Positions 50,419 to 58,570 of a stretch of 64,000 nt of DNA are shown here, piece after piece. The stretch comes from Geoglobus acetivorans (GTDB taxonomy: Archaea; Halobacteriota; Archaeoglobi; Archaeoglobales; Archaeoglobaceae): positions 558,001 through 622,000 of the forward strand of contig NZ_CP009552.1 in the NCBI RefSeq assembly GCF_000789255.1, given 5' to 3'. Position 1 is the stretch's first letter. The number at the start of each line of letters is the position of its first letter. Under the pieces are notes generated by a model that had not been told where the DNA came from, ran no database searches, and was given only the letters and a program-made list of their open reading frames with translations. The translations under genes and the position numbers were made by a program.

Positions 50419-51215
50419 CGGGTTACGCTTTCTTTCCCGGATGCAAAGTGGCATTCGAAATGCCGGAGCTTGAAAGAAAGATCAGAGATACGCTGGAGTA
50501 TCTCAACGTCGATGTGGTCGATGTTGGCGGCCTTTCCTGCTGCCCGGGATATGACTCGATAATGTCATTTGACTCCACAGCATCTCTCGCGATAACTGCC
50601 AGAAACTTCTCCATTGTGGAGGAGCAGAACCTCGACATCCTCACGCCATGCAGCGAGTGTTTTTCCGTCTTCAAATACGCCATTTCCAGACTTGAAGATG
50701 AGAAGACGTTTCTGGACGTGAACTCAAAGCTGGCGAAAATCGGGAGAATCTACCGGGGAAAAATCAGGGTGCTTCACATTACGGACGTTTATTACGATGA
50801 GATAGTCAAGAAAAACCCGAAGACCGCAAAGCTCGGGCTTAAGGCAGGAATACACACGGGATGCCATTTGCTATACACCGAAAAAAGTAGCGAATACCTT
50901 GAAAAAATAAAAAGGATTCTGAACAAGATCGGCGTTTCCACAGAAAAGTACAGCAGAGAGGATTATTACTGTGGTAAAGGCTCTATAAGCCTTTTAAGTC
51001 CTGAATCATCTGCAGAATTCACGGAAAGACTGATTGAAAGCCTTGATGCCGAGACTGACGTAGATGCCATTGTCGCTGCGTGTCCCCACTGTTACGATCA
51101 GATTAAGACCGCCCAGGATTCTCTTCTGGGCAGAGGAAAGATTTCGAAGAGGTATGATGTTTACCACATATCCGAACTGGTGTGGATGGCCATGAGGCCG
51201 GGTGAAAGAACATGA
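50415..51215 (+). CDS. hdrB: Heterodisulfide reductase subunit B, variant CCG motif
   Basis: A 266-residue HdrB, the subunit that carries two non-cubane [4Fe-4S] clusters where the disulfide is reduced. The first CCG motif is complete: Cys10, Cys42, Cys43, Cys79, Cys82, matching the spacing of the methanogen protein. The second has Cys150, Cys186, Cys223 and Cys226, but the first of the usual adjacent pair is Tyr185 (YYCGKG instead of xCCGxG). One of the ten cluster-linked cysteines of the archetype is therefore missing. Co-translated with hdrC and mvhD. Confidence 0.92.
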   Translation: MTGYAFFPGCKVAFEMPELERKIRDTLEYLNVDVVDVGGLSCCPGYDSIMSFDSTASLAITARNFSIVEEQNLDILTPCSECFSVFKYAISRLEDEKTFLDVNSKLAKIGRIYRGKIRVLHITDVYYDEIVKKNPKTAKLGLKAGIHTGCHLLYTEKSSEYLEKIKRILNKIGVSTEKYSREDYYCGKGSISLLSPESSAEFTERLIESLDAETDVDAIVAACPHCYDQIKTAQDSLLGRGKISKRYDVYHISELVWMAMRPGERT

Positions 51216-51598
51216 CTGAAATAATCGGGTTTGCATGCAAATGGTGCGCTTACCGGGCAATAGACCTTGCCGGAAGACTCAAGCTGAAGTATCCCGAGTC
51301 CATAAAAATAATCAAGGTTCCCTGCTCGGGGAGAGTTGATGCGGAGACTGTAATGAAAGCATTTGGGCTGGGATTCGACGGTGTTTTCATCGCGGGATGC
51401 CCAGAAAATGAATGCCACTATCTGAACGGAAACTCAATAGCAAGGAAGAGGGTTAAACTGCTCAAAAAATTGCTGCACAGTCTCAACATAGAGCCTGCGA
51501 GACTGGAATTTGTCGAAATCTCGTCAACTGATGCCGTCAAATTCGCTGATTTCGCGGCTGAGTTTAGCAGAAGAATTGAGGGGCTCACGAGGAGGTGA
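51212..51598 (+). CDS. mvhD: Hydrogenase iron-sulfur (delta) subunit MvhD
   Basis: A 128-residue [2Fe-2S] protein that links the MvhAG hydrogenase to HdrA. Cysteine motifs: FACKWCAYRAIDLAG (Cys9, Cys12), IKVPCSGRVD, and GCPENECHYLNGN, with usual spacing. Ends with GAGGAGGTGA, which is also the ribosome site of mvhG. Confidence 0.93.
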   Translation: MTEIIGFACKWCAYRAIDLAGRLKLKYPESIKIIKVPCSGRVDAETVMKAFGLGFDGVFIAGCPENECHYLNGNSIARKRVKLLKKLLHSLNIEPARLEFVEISSTDAVKFADFAAEFSRRIEGLTRR

Positions 51599-51608
51599 AA
51601 CCATCAGA

Positions 51609-52508
51609 GTGGCTTTTTACCTTGCATCAGGGTGCATGGGATGCGAGATGGCAGCGGTTGACTCACTTCACCGGATTTTTGACGAGTTTCAGAGCCTTGA
51701 GATAGTCTGGAGCATACCCATGTTTACCTCATCAAAATACCATGAGCTTGACAGCATACCCGACGGCCATATCGATGTGGCGATAATAGAGGGAGGTGTG
51801 GGGAACGGGGAAGTGAAGGACGTCGTGATCAAACTCAGAAAGAAGAGCAAAAAAATCATTGCGCTTGGAACCTGTGCGGTGTTTGGAGGAGTCCCTGCAC
51901 TGGCAGCATTCCACACCGTGGATGAGATTGCGGGAGAGGTTTTCAGCAAAACCCGACCGGAAAAGCAGGTTGTACACGATGGAAAGTACATTCTGAAGCT
52001 TCCAGAGATGGAGATTCAGAAGCCGCTTGATGAGGTTGTTGAGGTGGATCACTATCTTCCGGGATGCCCGCCCAAGCCTAAAGCTATTGCAGACCTTTTC
52101 AGCAACCTGAAAAATCTGAAAGAAAAGTGGATAATCTCCGGAAAATCCGTGTGTTCTTTCTGTCCCAGATCTCCTGTGAACGGAGGTGTAACACCAGCTT
52201 CTGCATTCGATGGCGATAGATTTGTTTCTGAAACTGGGGAAAATTCATGCTTGCTCTACGGGGGAGTGCTGTGCTCCGGATTCATCACCATCGGTGACTG
52301 CGGGGCTGACTGTTTGAAAATAGACGTACCGTGCAGGGGTTGTTACGGTCCGCTTCCAGATGTTGCGGATGCAGGAGGAAAGATGATAGATGTCCTGTCC
52401 ATCGTGCTGCCAGATGAGGCCGCTGAAGCACTCCTTTCCGAATACCGTGAATTCGGCAAGATTTTCTACATCTACAGACGATCGCTGCTGAAAGGTGGTA
52501 AACCATGA
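51609..52508 (+). CDS. mvhG: F420-non-reducing hydrogenase small subunit MvhG
   Basis: A 299-residue [NiFe]-hydrogenase small subunit with cysteines for three clusters: proximal YLASGCMGCEMAAVD, GTCAVFGG and PGCPPKP; then CSFCPR, CLLYGG, CSGF, CGADC and CRGCYGP for the others. No Tat signal, so the enzyme is cytoplasmic. The open frame extends back into mvhD, but family alignment starts at VAFYLASG; no ATG is available there. GTG 51609 lies 10 bases after GGAGGTGA; an ATC at 51603 lies closer and cannot be excluded as a rare start. Confidence 0.9.
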   Translation: MAFYLASGCMGCEMAAVDSLHRIFDEFQSLEIVWSIPMFTSSKYHELDSIPDGHIDVAIIEGGVGNGEVKDVVIKLRKKSKKIIALGTCAVFGGVPALAAFHTVDEIAGEVFSKTRPEKQVVHDGKYILKLPEMEIQKPLDEVVEVDHYLPGCPPKPKAIADLFSNLKNLKEKWIISGKSVCSFCPRSPVNGGVTPASAFDGDRFVSETGENSCLLYGGVLCSGFITIGDCGADCLKIDVPCRGCYGPLPDVADAGGKMIDVLSIVLPDEAAEALLSEYREFGKIFYIYRRSLLKGGKP

Positions 52509-53845
52509 AAACGATCCGGATAGACCCGGTTTCCCGAATTGAGGGTCATGCCAGAATTACCGTTTTCGCCGATCGATCCAGCAGGATCGAGAAAATTTTC
52601 TTTCAGTCAACTGAATTCAGGGGCTATGAGAAAATCCTCACTGGACTTCCTGCAGAAGATGTCCCGAGGATATCATCAACAATATGCGGAATATGCAGAG
52701 CAGTGCATTTCATCGCATCGTTGAAGGCCGTGGACAGTATTTACGGGGTTTCTCCCCCGGAGCCTGCTGAAAAATTGAGACAATTGGTGCTGTATGCAAA
52801 CATAATAGAGGATCACGCCGCATCACTGTTGCTACTCGCCCTTCCAGACCTCGTTAACGAGGGAGATGTGATCGCTTCATTCAAAAAAGTGGGAACGAGA
52901 AAAATCAAAGACCTTCTGAACAAGAGAAGCAGCGCCGTGAAAATAATTGAAATCCTCGCAGGAAGGCTTCTCCACCCGGTGGCCGCTGTACCGGGAGGGT
53001 GGGCAAAGAAACCTGATGAACACGAACTGGGTATGCTGAACAGATACACCATGGATCTCCTGACGCTCGGTTTAGAGCTATATGAATTATTCTCCGATTT
53101 GCTTGAACATAGCGGCAGTTTAGAGCGATTTCCGAGCAAACACATGCACTTCATGACCCTCCGCGGGGAAAAAACGGACTTTTACAGTGGCGATATTTGT
53201 GTTTTAAACAGCTCGAAAGAGGAAGTCTTCAGGATCGAGCCATCAAACTATGAGGATGTTGTGGCAGAGGACGAGAGGGAGTATTCCTATTCGAAAGACG
53301 CATATGTGAGTTACAGAGGAGACAGAATGGATGTGATAACGGGCGTTCTCGGCAGGTTTTCTGCAGGATTTCATGAATTTGACCTAAGCTCAGAACTGTA
53401 TTCTCAGATTGAGAGCGAGATTGACCTGAACACCATACGCCCCGAAATGGCATACCTGCTGAGAGCACTTGAAATTGTTCACTGTGCAGAGGCAATGAGA
53501 GACATTATTGAGAACATCGATCTTTCTGGTGGGATTGTGAACAGGGACTACAAAATCAGGAGAGAGGGTATTGGTGCCGTTGAAGCCCCCAGAGGTACGC
53601 TGATACACCACTACACAACAGATGCCAGGGGCTTCATACGGAAGGTGAATATAATCACTCCAACCCAGTTCAACATCAATTCTCTCAACGTTATCCTGAA
53701 CCAGCATTTCAGGGGAAGAAGGGCTGGAAAGGGGCTGGCAGAGAGCATAGAAAGGATGGTCAGAACATTTGACCCGTGCATAGCCTGTTCAACGCACTCG
53801 ATAAATGGAAAGTCTGATCTCGATGTTCGGATTGTAAGGCTATGA
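52505..53845 (+). CDS. mvhA: F420-non-reducing hydrogenase large subunit MvhA
   Basis: A 446-residue [NiFe] catalytic subunit. Nickel and iron ligands are present in both motifs: STICGICRAVHF near 62-73 and DPCIACSTHS near 422-431, followed by a 15-residue C-terminal peptide removed on maturation. The Arg that usually precedes the first motif (RxCGxC) is Thr here. With MvhG and MvhD it oxidises H2 and feeds HdrABC. Followed with four-base overlap by a maturation endopeptidase gene. Confidence 0.93.
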   Translation: MKTIRIDPVSRIEGHARITVFADRSSRIEKIFFQSTEFRGYEKILTGLPAEDVPRISSTICGICRAVHFIASLKAVDSIYGVSPPEPAEKLRQLVLYANIIEDHAASLLLLALPDLVNEGDVIASFKKVGTRKIKDLLNKRSSAVKIIEILAGRLLHPVAAVPGGWAKKPDEHELGMLNRYTMDLLTLGLELYELFSDLLEHSGSLERFPSKHMHFMTLRGEKTDFYSGDICVLNSSKEEVFRIEPSNYEDVVAEDEREYSYSKDAYVSYRGDRMDVITGVLGRFSAGFHEFDLSSELYSQIESEIDLNTIRPEMAYLLRALEIVHCAEAMRDIIENIDLSGGIVNRDYKIRREGIGAVEAPRGTLIHHYTTDARGFIRKVNIITPTQFNINSLNVILNQHFRGRRAGKGLAESIERMVRTFDPCIACSTHSINGKSDLDVRIVRL

Positions 53846-54267
53846 CGACCGTGGTCATAGGTGTCGGCAATCCCTACGACGAAATCGATTCAACGGGACT
53901 GAAAATAGCCGAAAAACTTGCGAGAGTTCTGAAGTTGGAATGCAGGCTCTGTTTTAGCCCCGGACTGGAGCTTGCTGACCTTATGAGGGAGTGCAGCGTT
54001 GCAATAATTGTGGATTCAACCTGCGAACTTGATTTTGGTGAGGTCAGGCTGTACGAGCCGAGAACTCCGGGTCTGAAAAAACTGATCCACAGCCTGGACG
54101 TCCTTGAAACCCTGCACATCACACAGTTCCTTCTTGATGAACCACCTCAAAAGGTAATCGTCATCGGGATCGGCGTGAAAGATTTAAAATCTGCAGTGGG
54201 AAAGATTGATGAACTGGTAATGAAAATTGTTGAACTGCTTGAAACCGGTGGTCTACATGAGGGATGA
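53842..54267 (+). CDS. Hydrogenase maturation endopeptidase (for MvhA)
   Basis: A 141-residue HyaD/HycI-type protease that trims the large-subunit C terminus after metal insertion. The family start GxGNxxxxDxG appears as GVGNPYDEIDSTG, with Asp where the usual nickel-sensing Glu or Asp stands; second ligand in IIVDSTCELDF and third in TLHITQFL. More divergent than the second protease at 58109-58570. Overlaps mvhA, the likely substrate. Confidence 0.83.
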   Translation: MTTVVIGVGNPYDEIDSTGLKIAEKLARVLKLECRLCFSPGLELADLMRECSVAIIVDSTCELDFGEVRLYEPRTPGLKKLIHSLDVLETLHITQFLLDEPPQKVIVIGIGVKDLKSAVGKIDELVMKIVELLETGGLHEG

Positions 54268-54550
54268 GCTTGCAGACAAACCAGGACTTTTGTTCAAAGA
54301 AAGGGTCCTCGAAATTCTTCTGACAATTTACAGTGGTGAAAACGAGGGAAAGGAGATTTACATACAGTATATCGCCAACAAAATCAACAGTCCCCACAGC
54401 TACGTCTGGCTTGTTATAAAAAAACTTGAAGACGTCGGTCTTGTGGAATCCGTTCAGTCGGGCAGGGTCAGAATAATTCACCTGACCGACAAGGGATATG
54501 AGGTTTGCAGTCACATAAAAAAGATTATAGAGCTTCTTGACAGGGGCTGA
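54257..54550 (+). CDS. Winged-helix regulator at the end of the hdr-mvh operon
   Basis: A 97-residue winged-helix DNA-binding protein: FKERVLEILLTIYSG, recognition region YIQYIANKINSPHSYVWLVIKKLEDVGLVE, wing SGRVRIIHLTDKG, of MarR/ArsR type. Start placed at the ATG overlapping the protease stop by 11 bases; a TTG in the same frame is ten codons upstream. Position between the two hydrogenase operons makes it a candidate regulator of one or both, perhaps through the direct repeats just downstream. No effector-binding domain. Confidence 0.8.
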   Translation: MRDELADKPGLLFKERVLEILLTIYSGENEGKEIYIQYIANKINSPHSYVWLVIKKLEDVGLVESVQSGRVRIIHLTDKGYEVCSHIKKIIELLDRG

Positions 54551-54731
54551 ACTTTTCTGTGTCTGCTTTTTCCGAAATCGTTCAATGCTCGGCAATTAAC
54601 TATATCAAATTACATGCATTTTTCAAAATACTTGAGAAAAATTACAGTTTTTTCAATGTAATATTTAACGCAAAAATAGTTTTATAATTATCATTTTTCA
54701 GGCAATACAGCAATTTAAAAAGGTGATGAAT
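54551..54731 (+). promoter_or_regulatory. Vht hydrogenase promoter with repeated upstream elements
   Basis: AT-rich region. Two similar elements lie in direct orientation about 32 bases apart: ATTACATGCATTTTTCAA at 54609-54626 and ATTACAGTTTTTTCAA at 54641-54656. The second is also half of the inverted repeat ATTACA-N10-TGTAAT (54641-54662). The TATA-like ttttataat near 54678-54686 is about 50 bases before the first gene. T-runs at 54551-54575 may end the upstream operon. Confidence 0.5.
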
Positions 54732-55835
54732 GTGAGTGGGCTGAGCAGAAGAGATTTTATCAAATCAGCGGGTTTAATGGGTGCAAGTGCTGTTCTTCTC
54801 GCGAACAAGGCAGAGATCGTGCAGGCTTTTGAGACGGCAAAGAACAACGGGGTCAAACTTGTATGGATACAGGGACAGAGCTGTACTGCATGTACGATTT
54901 CACTTCTCCAGGCCGATAACCCCGATCTGTACGATGCAATCGAGGAGCTTAAGGTGAACGTGGCATTCCACCAGACGGTTATGCAGCCGTTTGGCGATGA
55001 GGCAATAAAAATCCTGGAAGAGGTGGAGCCTGACGTTCTCGTTCTTGAAGGTGCCATACCCATCGGCATGAAGGAGGCCTGTCTGCTGGGTGAGAAGAAC
55101 GGTCAGCCGATATACTTCGAGGACTGGGTAAAACAGCTCGTTTCGAAGACAAAGGTTGCAGTGGTTGGATTTGGTGTCTGCGCCACATACGGAGGAATCC
55201 CTGCTGCGAAGGACGGTCTCGGTTCATCTTACGAAAATGGAAGTGTAACTGGTGCGGTGGGGCTGTATGACTTCTTCAAGAAATATGGAAAGCCGTCTGT
55301 ACCTGTTGTGTTCATTCCGGGATGTCCGGGTCATCCTGACTGGCTTATGATCGTTCTTGCAAGCATCCTTCTCGGAATCGTGCCTGAAGTTGACGAGTAT
55401 TACAGGCCTAAAGCCATGTTCTCAAGGATCATCCATGACAACTGTCCGAGAAGAGGCTATTACGGAAAGGGCCAGTTCGCCGCAGACCTTACAGAAACGG
55501 ATGCAAAGTATGAAACATGCCTTTACAAGGTCGGATGCAAGGCGCCATTTGTGTATGCTGCATGTGCCGAGACGAGATGGAACAGTGGGCTCAACGTTTG
55601 TATGAACGCTGGAGCTCCCTGCATCGGGTGCATGGACCCCGGTTTCCCTGACAAGATGTCCCCATTCTACGAATCGAGAGAAAGCACCGAAATCATGTTT
55701 GGAATCGACCCAACCACACTTGGTAAGGTTGCCGTGGGAGCTGCAGTGCTCGGTGTTGCCGCTCATGCTGTGAGAAGGGGGAGGAAGCATCCTGAAATCA
55801 AGGATGACGAAATTGAAAAGACTAAGAAGAAATAA
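54732..55835 (+). CDS. vhtG: Membrane-bound hydrogenase small subunit with Tat signal (VhtG type)
   Basis: A 367-residue [NiFe] small subunit exported by the Tat pathway. N-terminal SRRDFIK followed by a hydrophobic stretch (GLMGASAVLLANKA) is the Tat signal. Cluster ligands: GQSCTACTISLL, VGFGVCATYGG, PGCPGHPDW, then DNCPRRGYYGKG, CLYKVGCKAP, CAETRWN, CMNAGAPCIGC. A C-terminal transmembrane helix (VAVGAAVLGVAAHAV) anchors it at the outer face. GTG 54732 fits the AGGTGATG site; ATG 54726 overlaps it. First gene of vhtGAC-D. H2 oxidised outside, electrons passed to cytochrome b. Confidence 0.92.
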   Translation: MSGLSRRDFIKSAGLMGASAVLLANKAEIVQAFETAKNNGVKLVWIQGQSCTACTISLLQADNPDLYDAIEELKVNVAFHQTVMQPFGDEAIKILEEVEPDVLVLEGAIPIGMKEACLLGEKNGQPIYFEDWVKQLVSKTKVAVVGFGVCATYGGIPAAKDGLGSSYENGSVTGAVGLYDFFKKYGKPSVPVVFIPGCPGHPDWLMIVLASILLGIVPEVDEYYRPKAMFSRIIHDNCPRRGYYGKGQFAADLTETDAKYETCLYKVGCKAPFVYAACAETRWNSGLNVCMNAGAPCIGCMDPGFPDKMSPFYESRESTEIMFGIDPTTLGKVAVGAAVLGVAAHAVRRGRKHPEIKDDEIEKTKKK

Positions 55836-55848
55836 GGAGGTGATTTAG

Positions 55849-57438
55849 GTGGAAATCACAATTGATCCGGTTACGAGACTTGAGGGTCATCACGGTGTGA
55901 AGATCAATGTTGAGGATGGTGTTGTTACCGATGCAAAAGCTCTGGCTCTGATGTTCAGGGGTTTTGAGAGAATTCTCATTGGCAGAGACATAAGAGATGC
56001 TCCGATCATAACCCAGAGAATCTGCGGTGTGTGCCACAATGATCACAGGCTTGCCAGCCTCTTTGCAATTGAAAATGCATCAGGTATGGCAGATGAATGG
56101 AACGTCGGAATGCCTCCCGCCGCAACTGCATTCAGAAACCTCGTTACCACCCTCCAGTATGTTTATGACCATCCTGTCTGGGTCTATGTTCTCGTCGGGC
56201 CAGATTTCAGCGATTCGCCACACAAAACCGGATTGACGAGGCTCAACCCCATTGTTGGCAAGGGTGTCAAGGAGGCTGTCTGGGCCCAGAAAGAACTTCA
56301 CAAAGCCATGGCAATCATTGGAGGTAAGGTTCCGCACATGATGACCCCCGCTCCCGGTGGAATGACCCTTGAGATTGACGAGAAGATCATCACCCAGCTC
56401 GTTGGAATTGTTGCGGATGTGAAGAAGTGGGCAGTTGGCGTGGGCATAGGACAGCCGGCAGCCACAAACGCAGAATACGTCCTCGATGAAGTGCTCAAGC
56501 AGATGGAAGAGATTAAAGCAGGAAAGAGAGATGCATTTGAACCAAAGGAAGGCATGGGTAATGCTCTCTTCGACATGGTGGCGATGATTGCAGTTGCTCA
56601 TGACATGGGGCTCAACGAACAGGGAGTCTGGGAAGATTCAAAAATGCTGGCATACGGGTTCCTTCCTGACCCAGAAAGCGGCGAGCTGTACTTCCCCTCC
56701 GGATTCTTCAATGGCTCTGAACTCGAAAACATGGATTACAGAAAGATTTCGGAAGATGTCACATACTCCTGGTACAAGGACGAGACCCAGACGGGTTATG
56801 TTGGTACAGACCTCCCGCCTGAACCATATTACGGCAAATCGGGAGCATACACATGGGGCAAGGCTCCAAGATACGACGGATGGCCAGCCGAGGTTGGACC
56901 CCTTCCAAGGCTCGTGGCGTTGTACCTCAAGAAGAGCAAGGAACTCGGAGACCCACTCGGACTCAGAAAGACGTTCTGTGGAAGCGCAACTGCCTCAACT
57001 GCCCTCAGCAGGATGATTGCGAGAATTCAGGAAGAACTCATAATGATAGACTACTTAGAGAGCCTCCTTCTCCAGCTCAAGGAATACGCAGGAAAGAAGA
57101 CGGCAATTGAGTATCCAAAGGACATAACCGGTGAGGGCGTCGGTCTCAGAGAAGCGCCAAGAGGCGCTCTTGGTCACTGGGTTGTTGCAGAAAAGGGCAA
57201 GATAAAGAGGTATCAGGCCGTTGTCCCAACAACCTGGAACGTCTCACCAAAGGACAGCAAGGGTCAGCACGGACCGCTCGAAAGTGCCCTTATAGGCACA
57301 CCTGTCAGCGACCCATCCAATCCGTGGGAGGTCGTCAGGACAATCCACAGCTTTGACCTCTGTCTGGCATGCACAGTCCACATTTTCACAAAAGAGGGCA
57401 GGAAATACAACCTGACACTCGACGCCTGCTCCATTTAA
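55849..57438 (+). CDS. vhtA: Membrane-bound hydrogenase large subunit (VhtA type)
   Basis: A 529-residue [NiFe] catalytic subunit. Both metal-binding motifs are canonical: QRICGVCHNDHRL near 61-72 and DLCLACTVHI near 503-512, with an 18-residue C-terminal tail (ending DACSI) that the endopeptidase removes. Begins with GTG four bases after a perfect GGAGGTGAT. It leaves the cell together with VhtG by hitch-hiking on the Tat signal. Confidence 0.95.
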   Translation: MEITIDPVTRLEGHHGVKINVEDGVVTDAKALALMFRGFERILIGRDIRDAPIITQRICGVCHNDHRLASLFAIENASGMADEWNVGMPPAATAFRNLVTTLQYVYDHPVWVYVLVGPDFSDSPHKTGLTRLNPIVGKGVKEAVWAQKELHKAMAIIGGKVPHMMTPAPGGMTLEIDEKIITQLVGIVADVKKWAVGVGIGQPAATNAEYVLDEVLKQMEEIKAGKRDAFEPKEGMGNALFDMVAMIAVAHDMGLNEQGVWEDSKMLAYGFLPDPESGELYFPSGFFNGSELENMDYRKISEDVTYSWYKDETQTGYVGTDLPPEPYYGKSGAYTWGKAPRYDGWPAEVGPLPRLVALYLKKSKELGDPLGLRKTFCGSATASTALSRMIARIQEELIMIDYLESLLLQLKEYAGKKTAIEYPKDITGEGVGLREAPRGALGHWVVAEKGKIKRYQAVVPTTWNVSPKDSKGQHGPLESALIGTPVSDPSNPWEVVRTIHSFDLCLACTVHIFTKEGRKYNLTLDACSI

Positions 57439-57458
57439 TTTTTTACGAGGTGAAACGT

Positions 57459-58088
57459 ATGGCGAAAATTTACAGATATGATGGACTGACAAGAGCATCA
57501 CACTGGGTTCACACGACTGCCATGATTCTGCTCATAATCACGGGCCTGCAGGTGTTCACCGGCTTTGGATTCATGGACTCCTTCACGGTGCCATTCCACG
57601 TAGCACTGGGATGGATACTTGTTGCGGCTCTCGTCATGGAGGTTCTCGGATTCCTTCTGAGCCCCAGAGAGGCCCTACTGGCAATCCCCACACCCAAGGA
57701 CATTAAGAGATGGATACTGATAGCTCTCAACTTCATGGGCCTCACAGAAAAGTATCCTGCATACCACATCTACAGCAAATCAAAGAGAGAGTACATCACC
57801 AAGTGGCATCCAGTGCTCAAATTCATGATCTGGGGCGACATGTTCTTTGTCATAGTTATTGCCCTCTCTGGATTCGCTCTGTACTATCCGGCATCCCATC
57901 CCCTTGCAATAATGGCGAGATACATTGATCTCGGAACGGTAAGGCTGATACACTTCATTTCGTTCATATACTTCCTGCTGGTCCTGATTCCGCACGGATA
58001 CTTGGCACTCAATCCGGTGAACAGGGGTGTCCTGAAATCCATGATATTTGGCTGGGATGAGGGCGAGGACACCGTAATTGTTGAATAA
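57459..58088 (+). CDS. vhtC: Hydrogenase cytochrome b subunit (VhtC type)
   Basis: A 209-residue di-haem cytochrome b with about five transmembrane helices. Histidines in membrane-facing positions: TRASHWVHTTAMILL, VPFHVALGWIL, VRLIHFISFIYF and LVLIPHGYLAL. It takes electrons from VhtG and reduces a membrane carrier, menaquinone in Archaeoglobus relatives or methanophenazine in methanogens; which one cannot be read here. ATG 57459 has CGAGGTGA upstream; open frame upstream of it lies in vhtA. Confidence 0.92.
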   Translation: MAKIYRYDGLTRASHWVHTTAMILLIITGLQVFTGFGFMDSFTVPFHVALGWILVAALVMEVLGFLLSPREALLAIPTPKDIKRWILIALNFMGLTEKYPAYHIYSKSKREYITKWHPVLKFMIWGDMFFVIVIALSGFALYYPASHPLAIMARYIDLGTVRLIHFISFIYFLLVLIPHGYLALNPVNRGVLKSMIFGWDEGEDTVIVE

Positions 58089-58108
58089 TCCTAACACCCA
58101 ATTTTTTT

Positions 58109-58570
58109 ATGGCAGTCATAATCGGTGCCGGAAATCTCATTCTCGGAGACGACGGTTTTGGAATCCATGTTATTGAAAGACTGAAGAAGATGAAAGAATT
58201 CGAGAATGTGAAAATTGTGGACTCGATGACCAATTCTGCAATAATGCTTGAGGCAATGGATGGTGAGGACAGGGCAATAATAGTCGATGCCATTGATGTT
58301 GGACAGGAAGAGGGCATTGCGGTGTACAGGTTCAATCCGAAGGAGGAGGATTTTCCGTCTGATATCATGCTGAGCATGCATGACCTGCACTTCAGGGACG
58401 TGATAGCGATGGCGAGAGGCGTTTACAATCTGCCTGACGAAATAGTCATTGTGGGGGTTAAACCGGAAAGGGTCGAGCTCAGTATGGATCTGAGCGAAAG
58501 CTGTTCGAGGTACATTGATGAGGTTATAGAATTCATACGAAAGGAACTTGGCATCAGTCCCATGAGCTGA
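58109..58570 (+). CDS. vhtD: Hydrogenase maturation endopeptidase (for VhtA)
   Basis: A 153-residue protease with a textbook N terminus IIGAGNLILGDDGFGIH, second metal ligand in IIVDAIDVG and third in SMHDLHFRDV. Cleaves the C-terminal peptide of VhtA. Last gene of the operon; its 3' end overlaps the convergent gene at 58554 by 17 bases. Confidence 0.92.
   Translation: MAVIIGAGNLILGDDGFGIHVIERLKKMKEFENVKIVDSMTNSAIMLEAMDGEDRAIIVDAIDVGQEEGIAVYRFNPKEEDFPSDIMLSMHDLHFRDVIAMARGVYNLPDEIVIVGVKPERVELSMDLSESCSRYIDEVIEFIRKELGISPMS

Noticed and set aside
51510-51608. 33 extra N-terminal codons for MvhG
   Set aside because: They lie inside mvhD in another frame; the hydrogenase family begins near VAFYLASG and the ribosome site is at 51590-51597.
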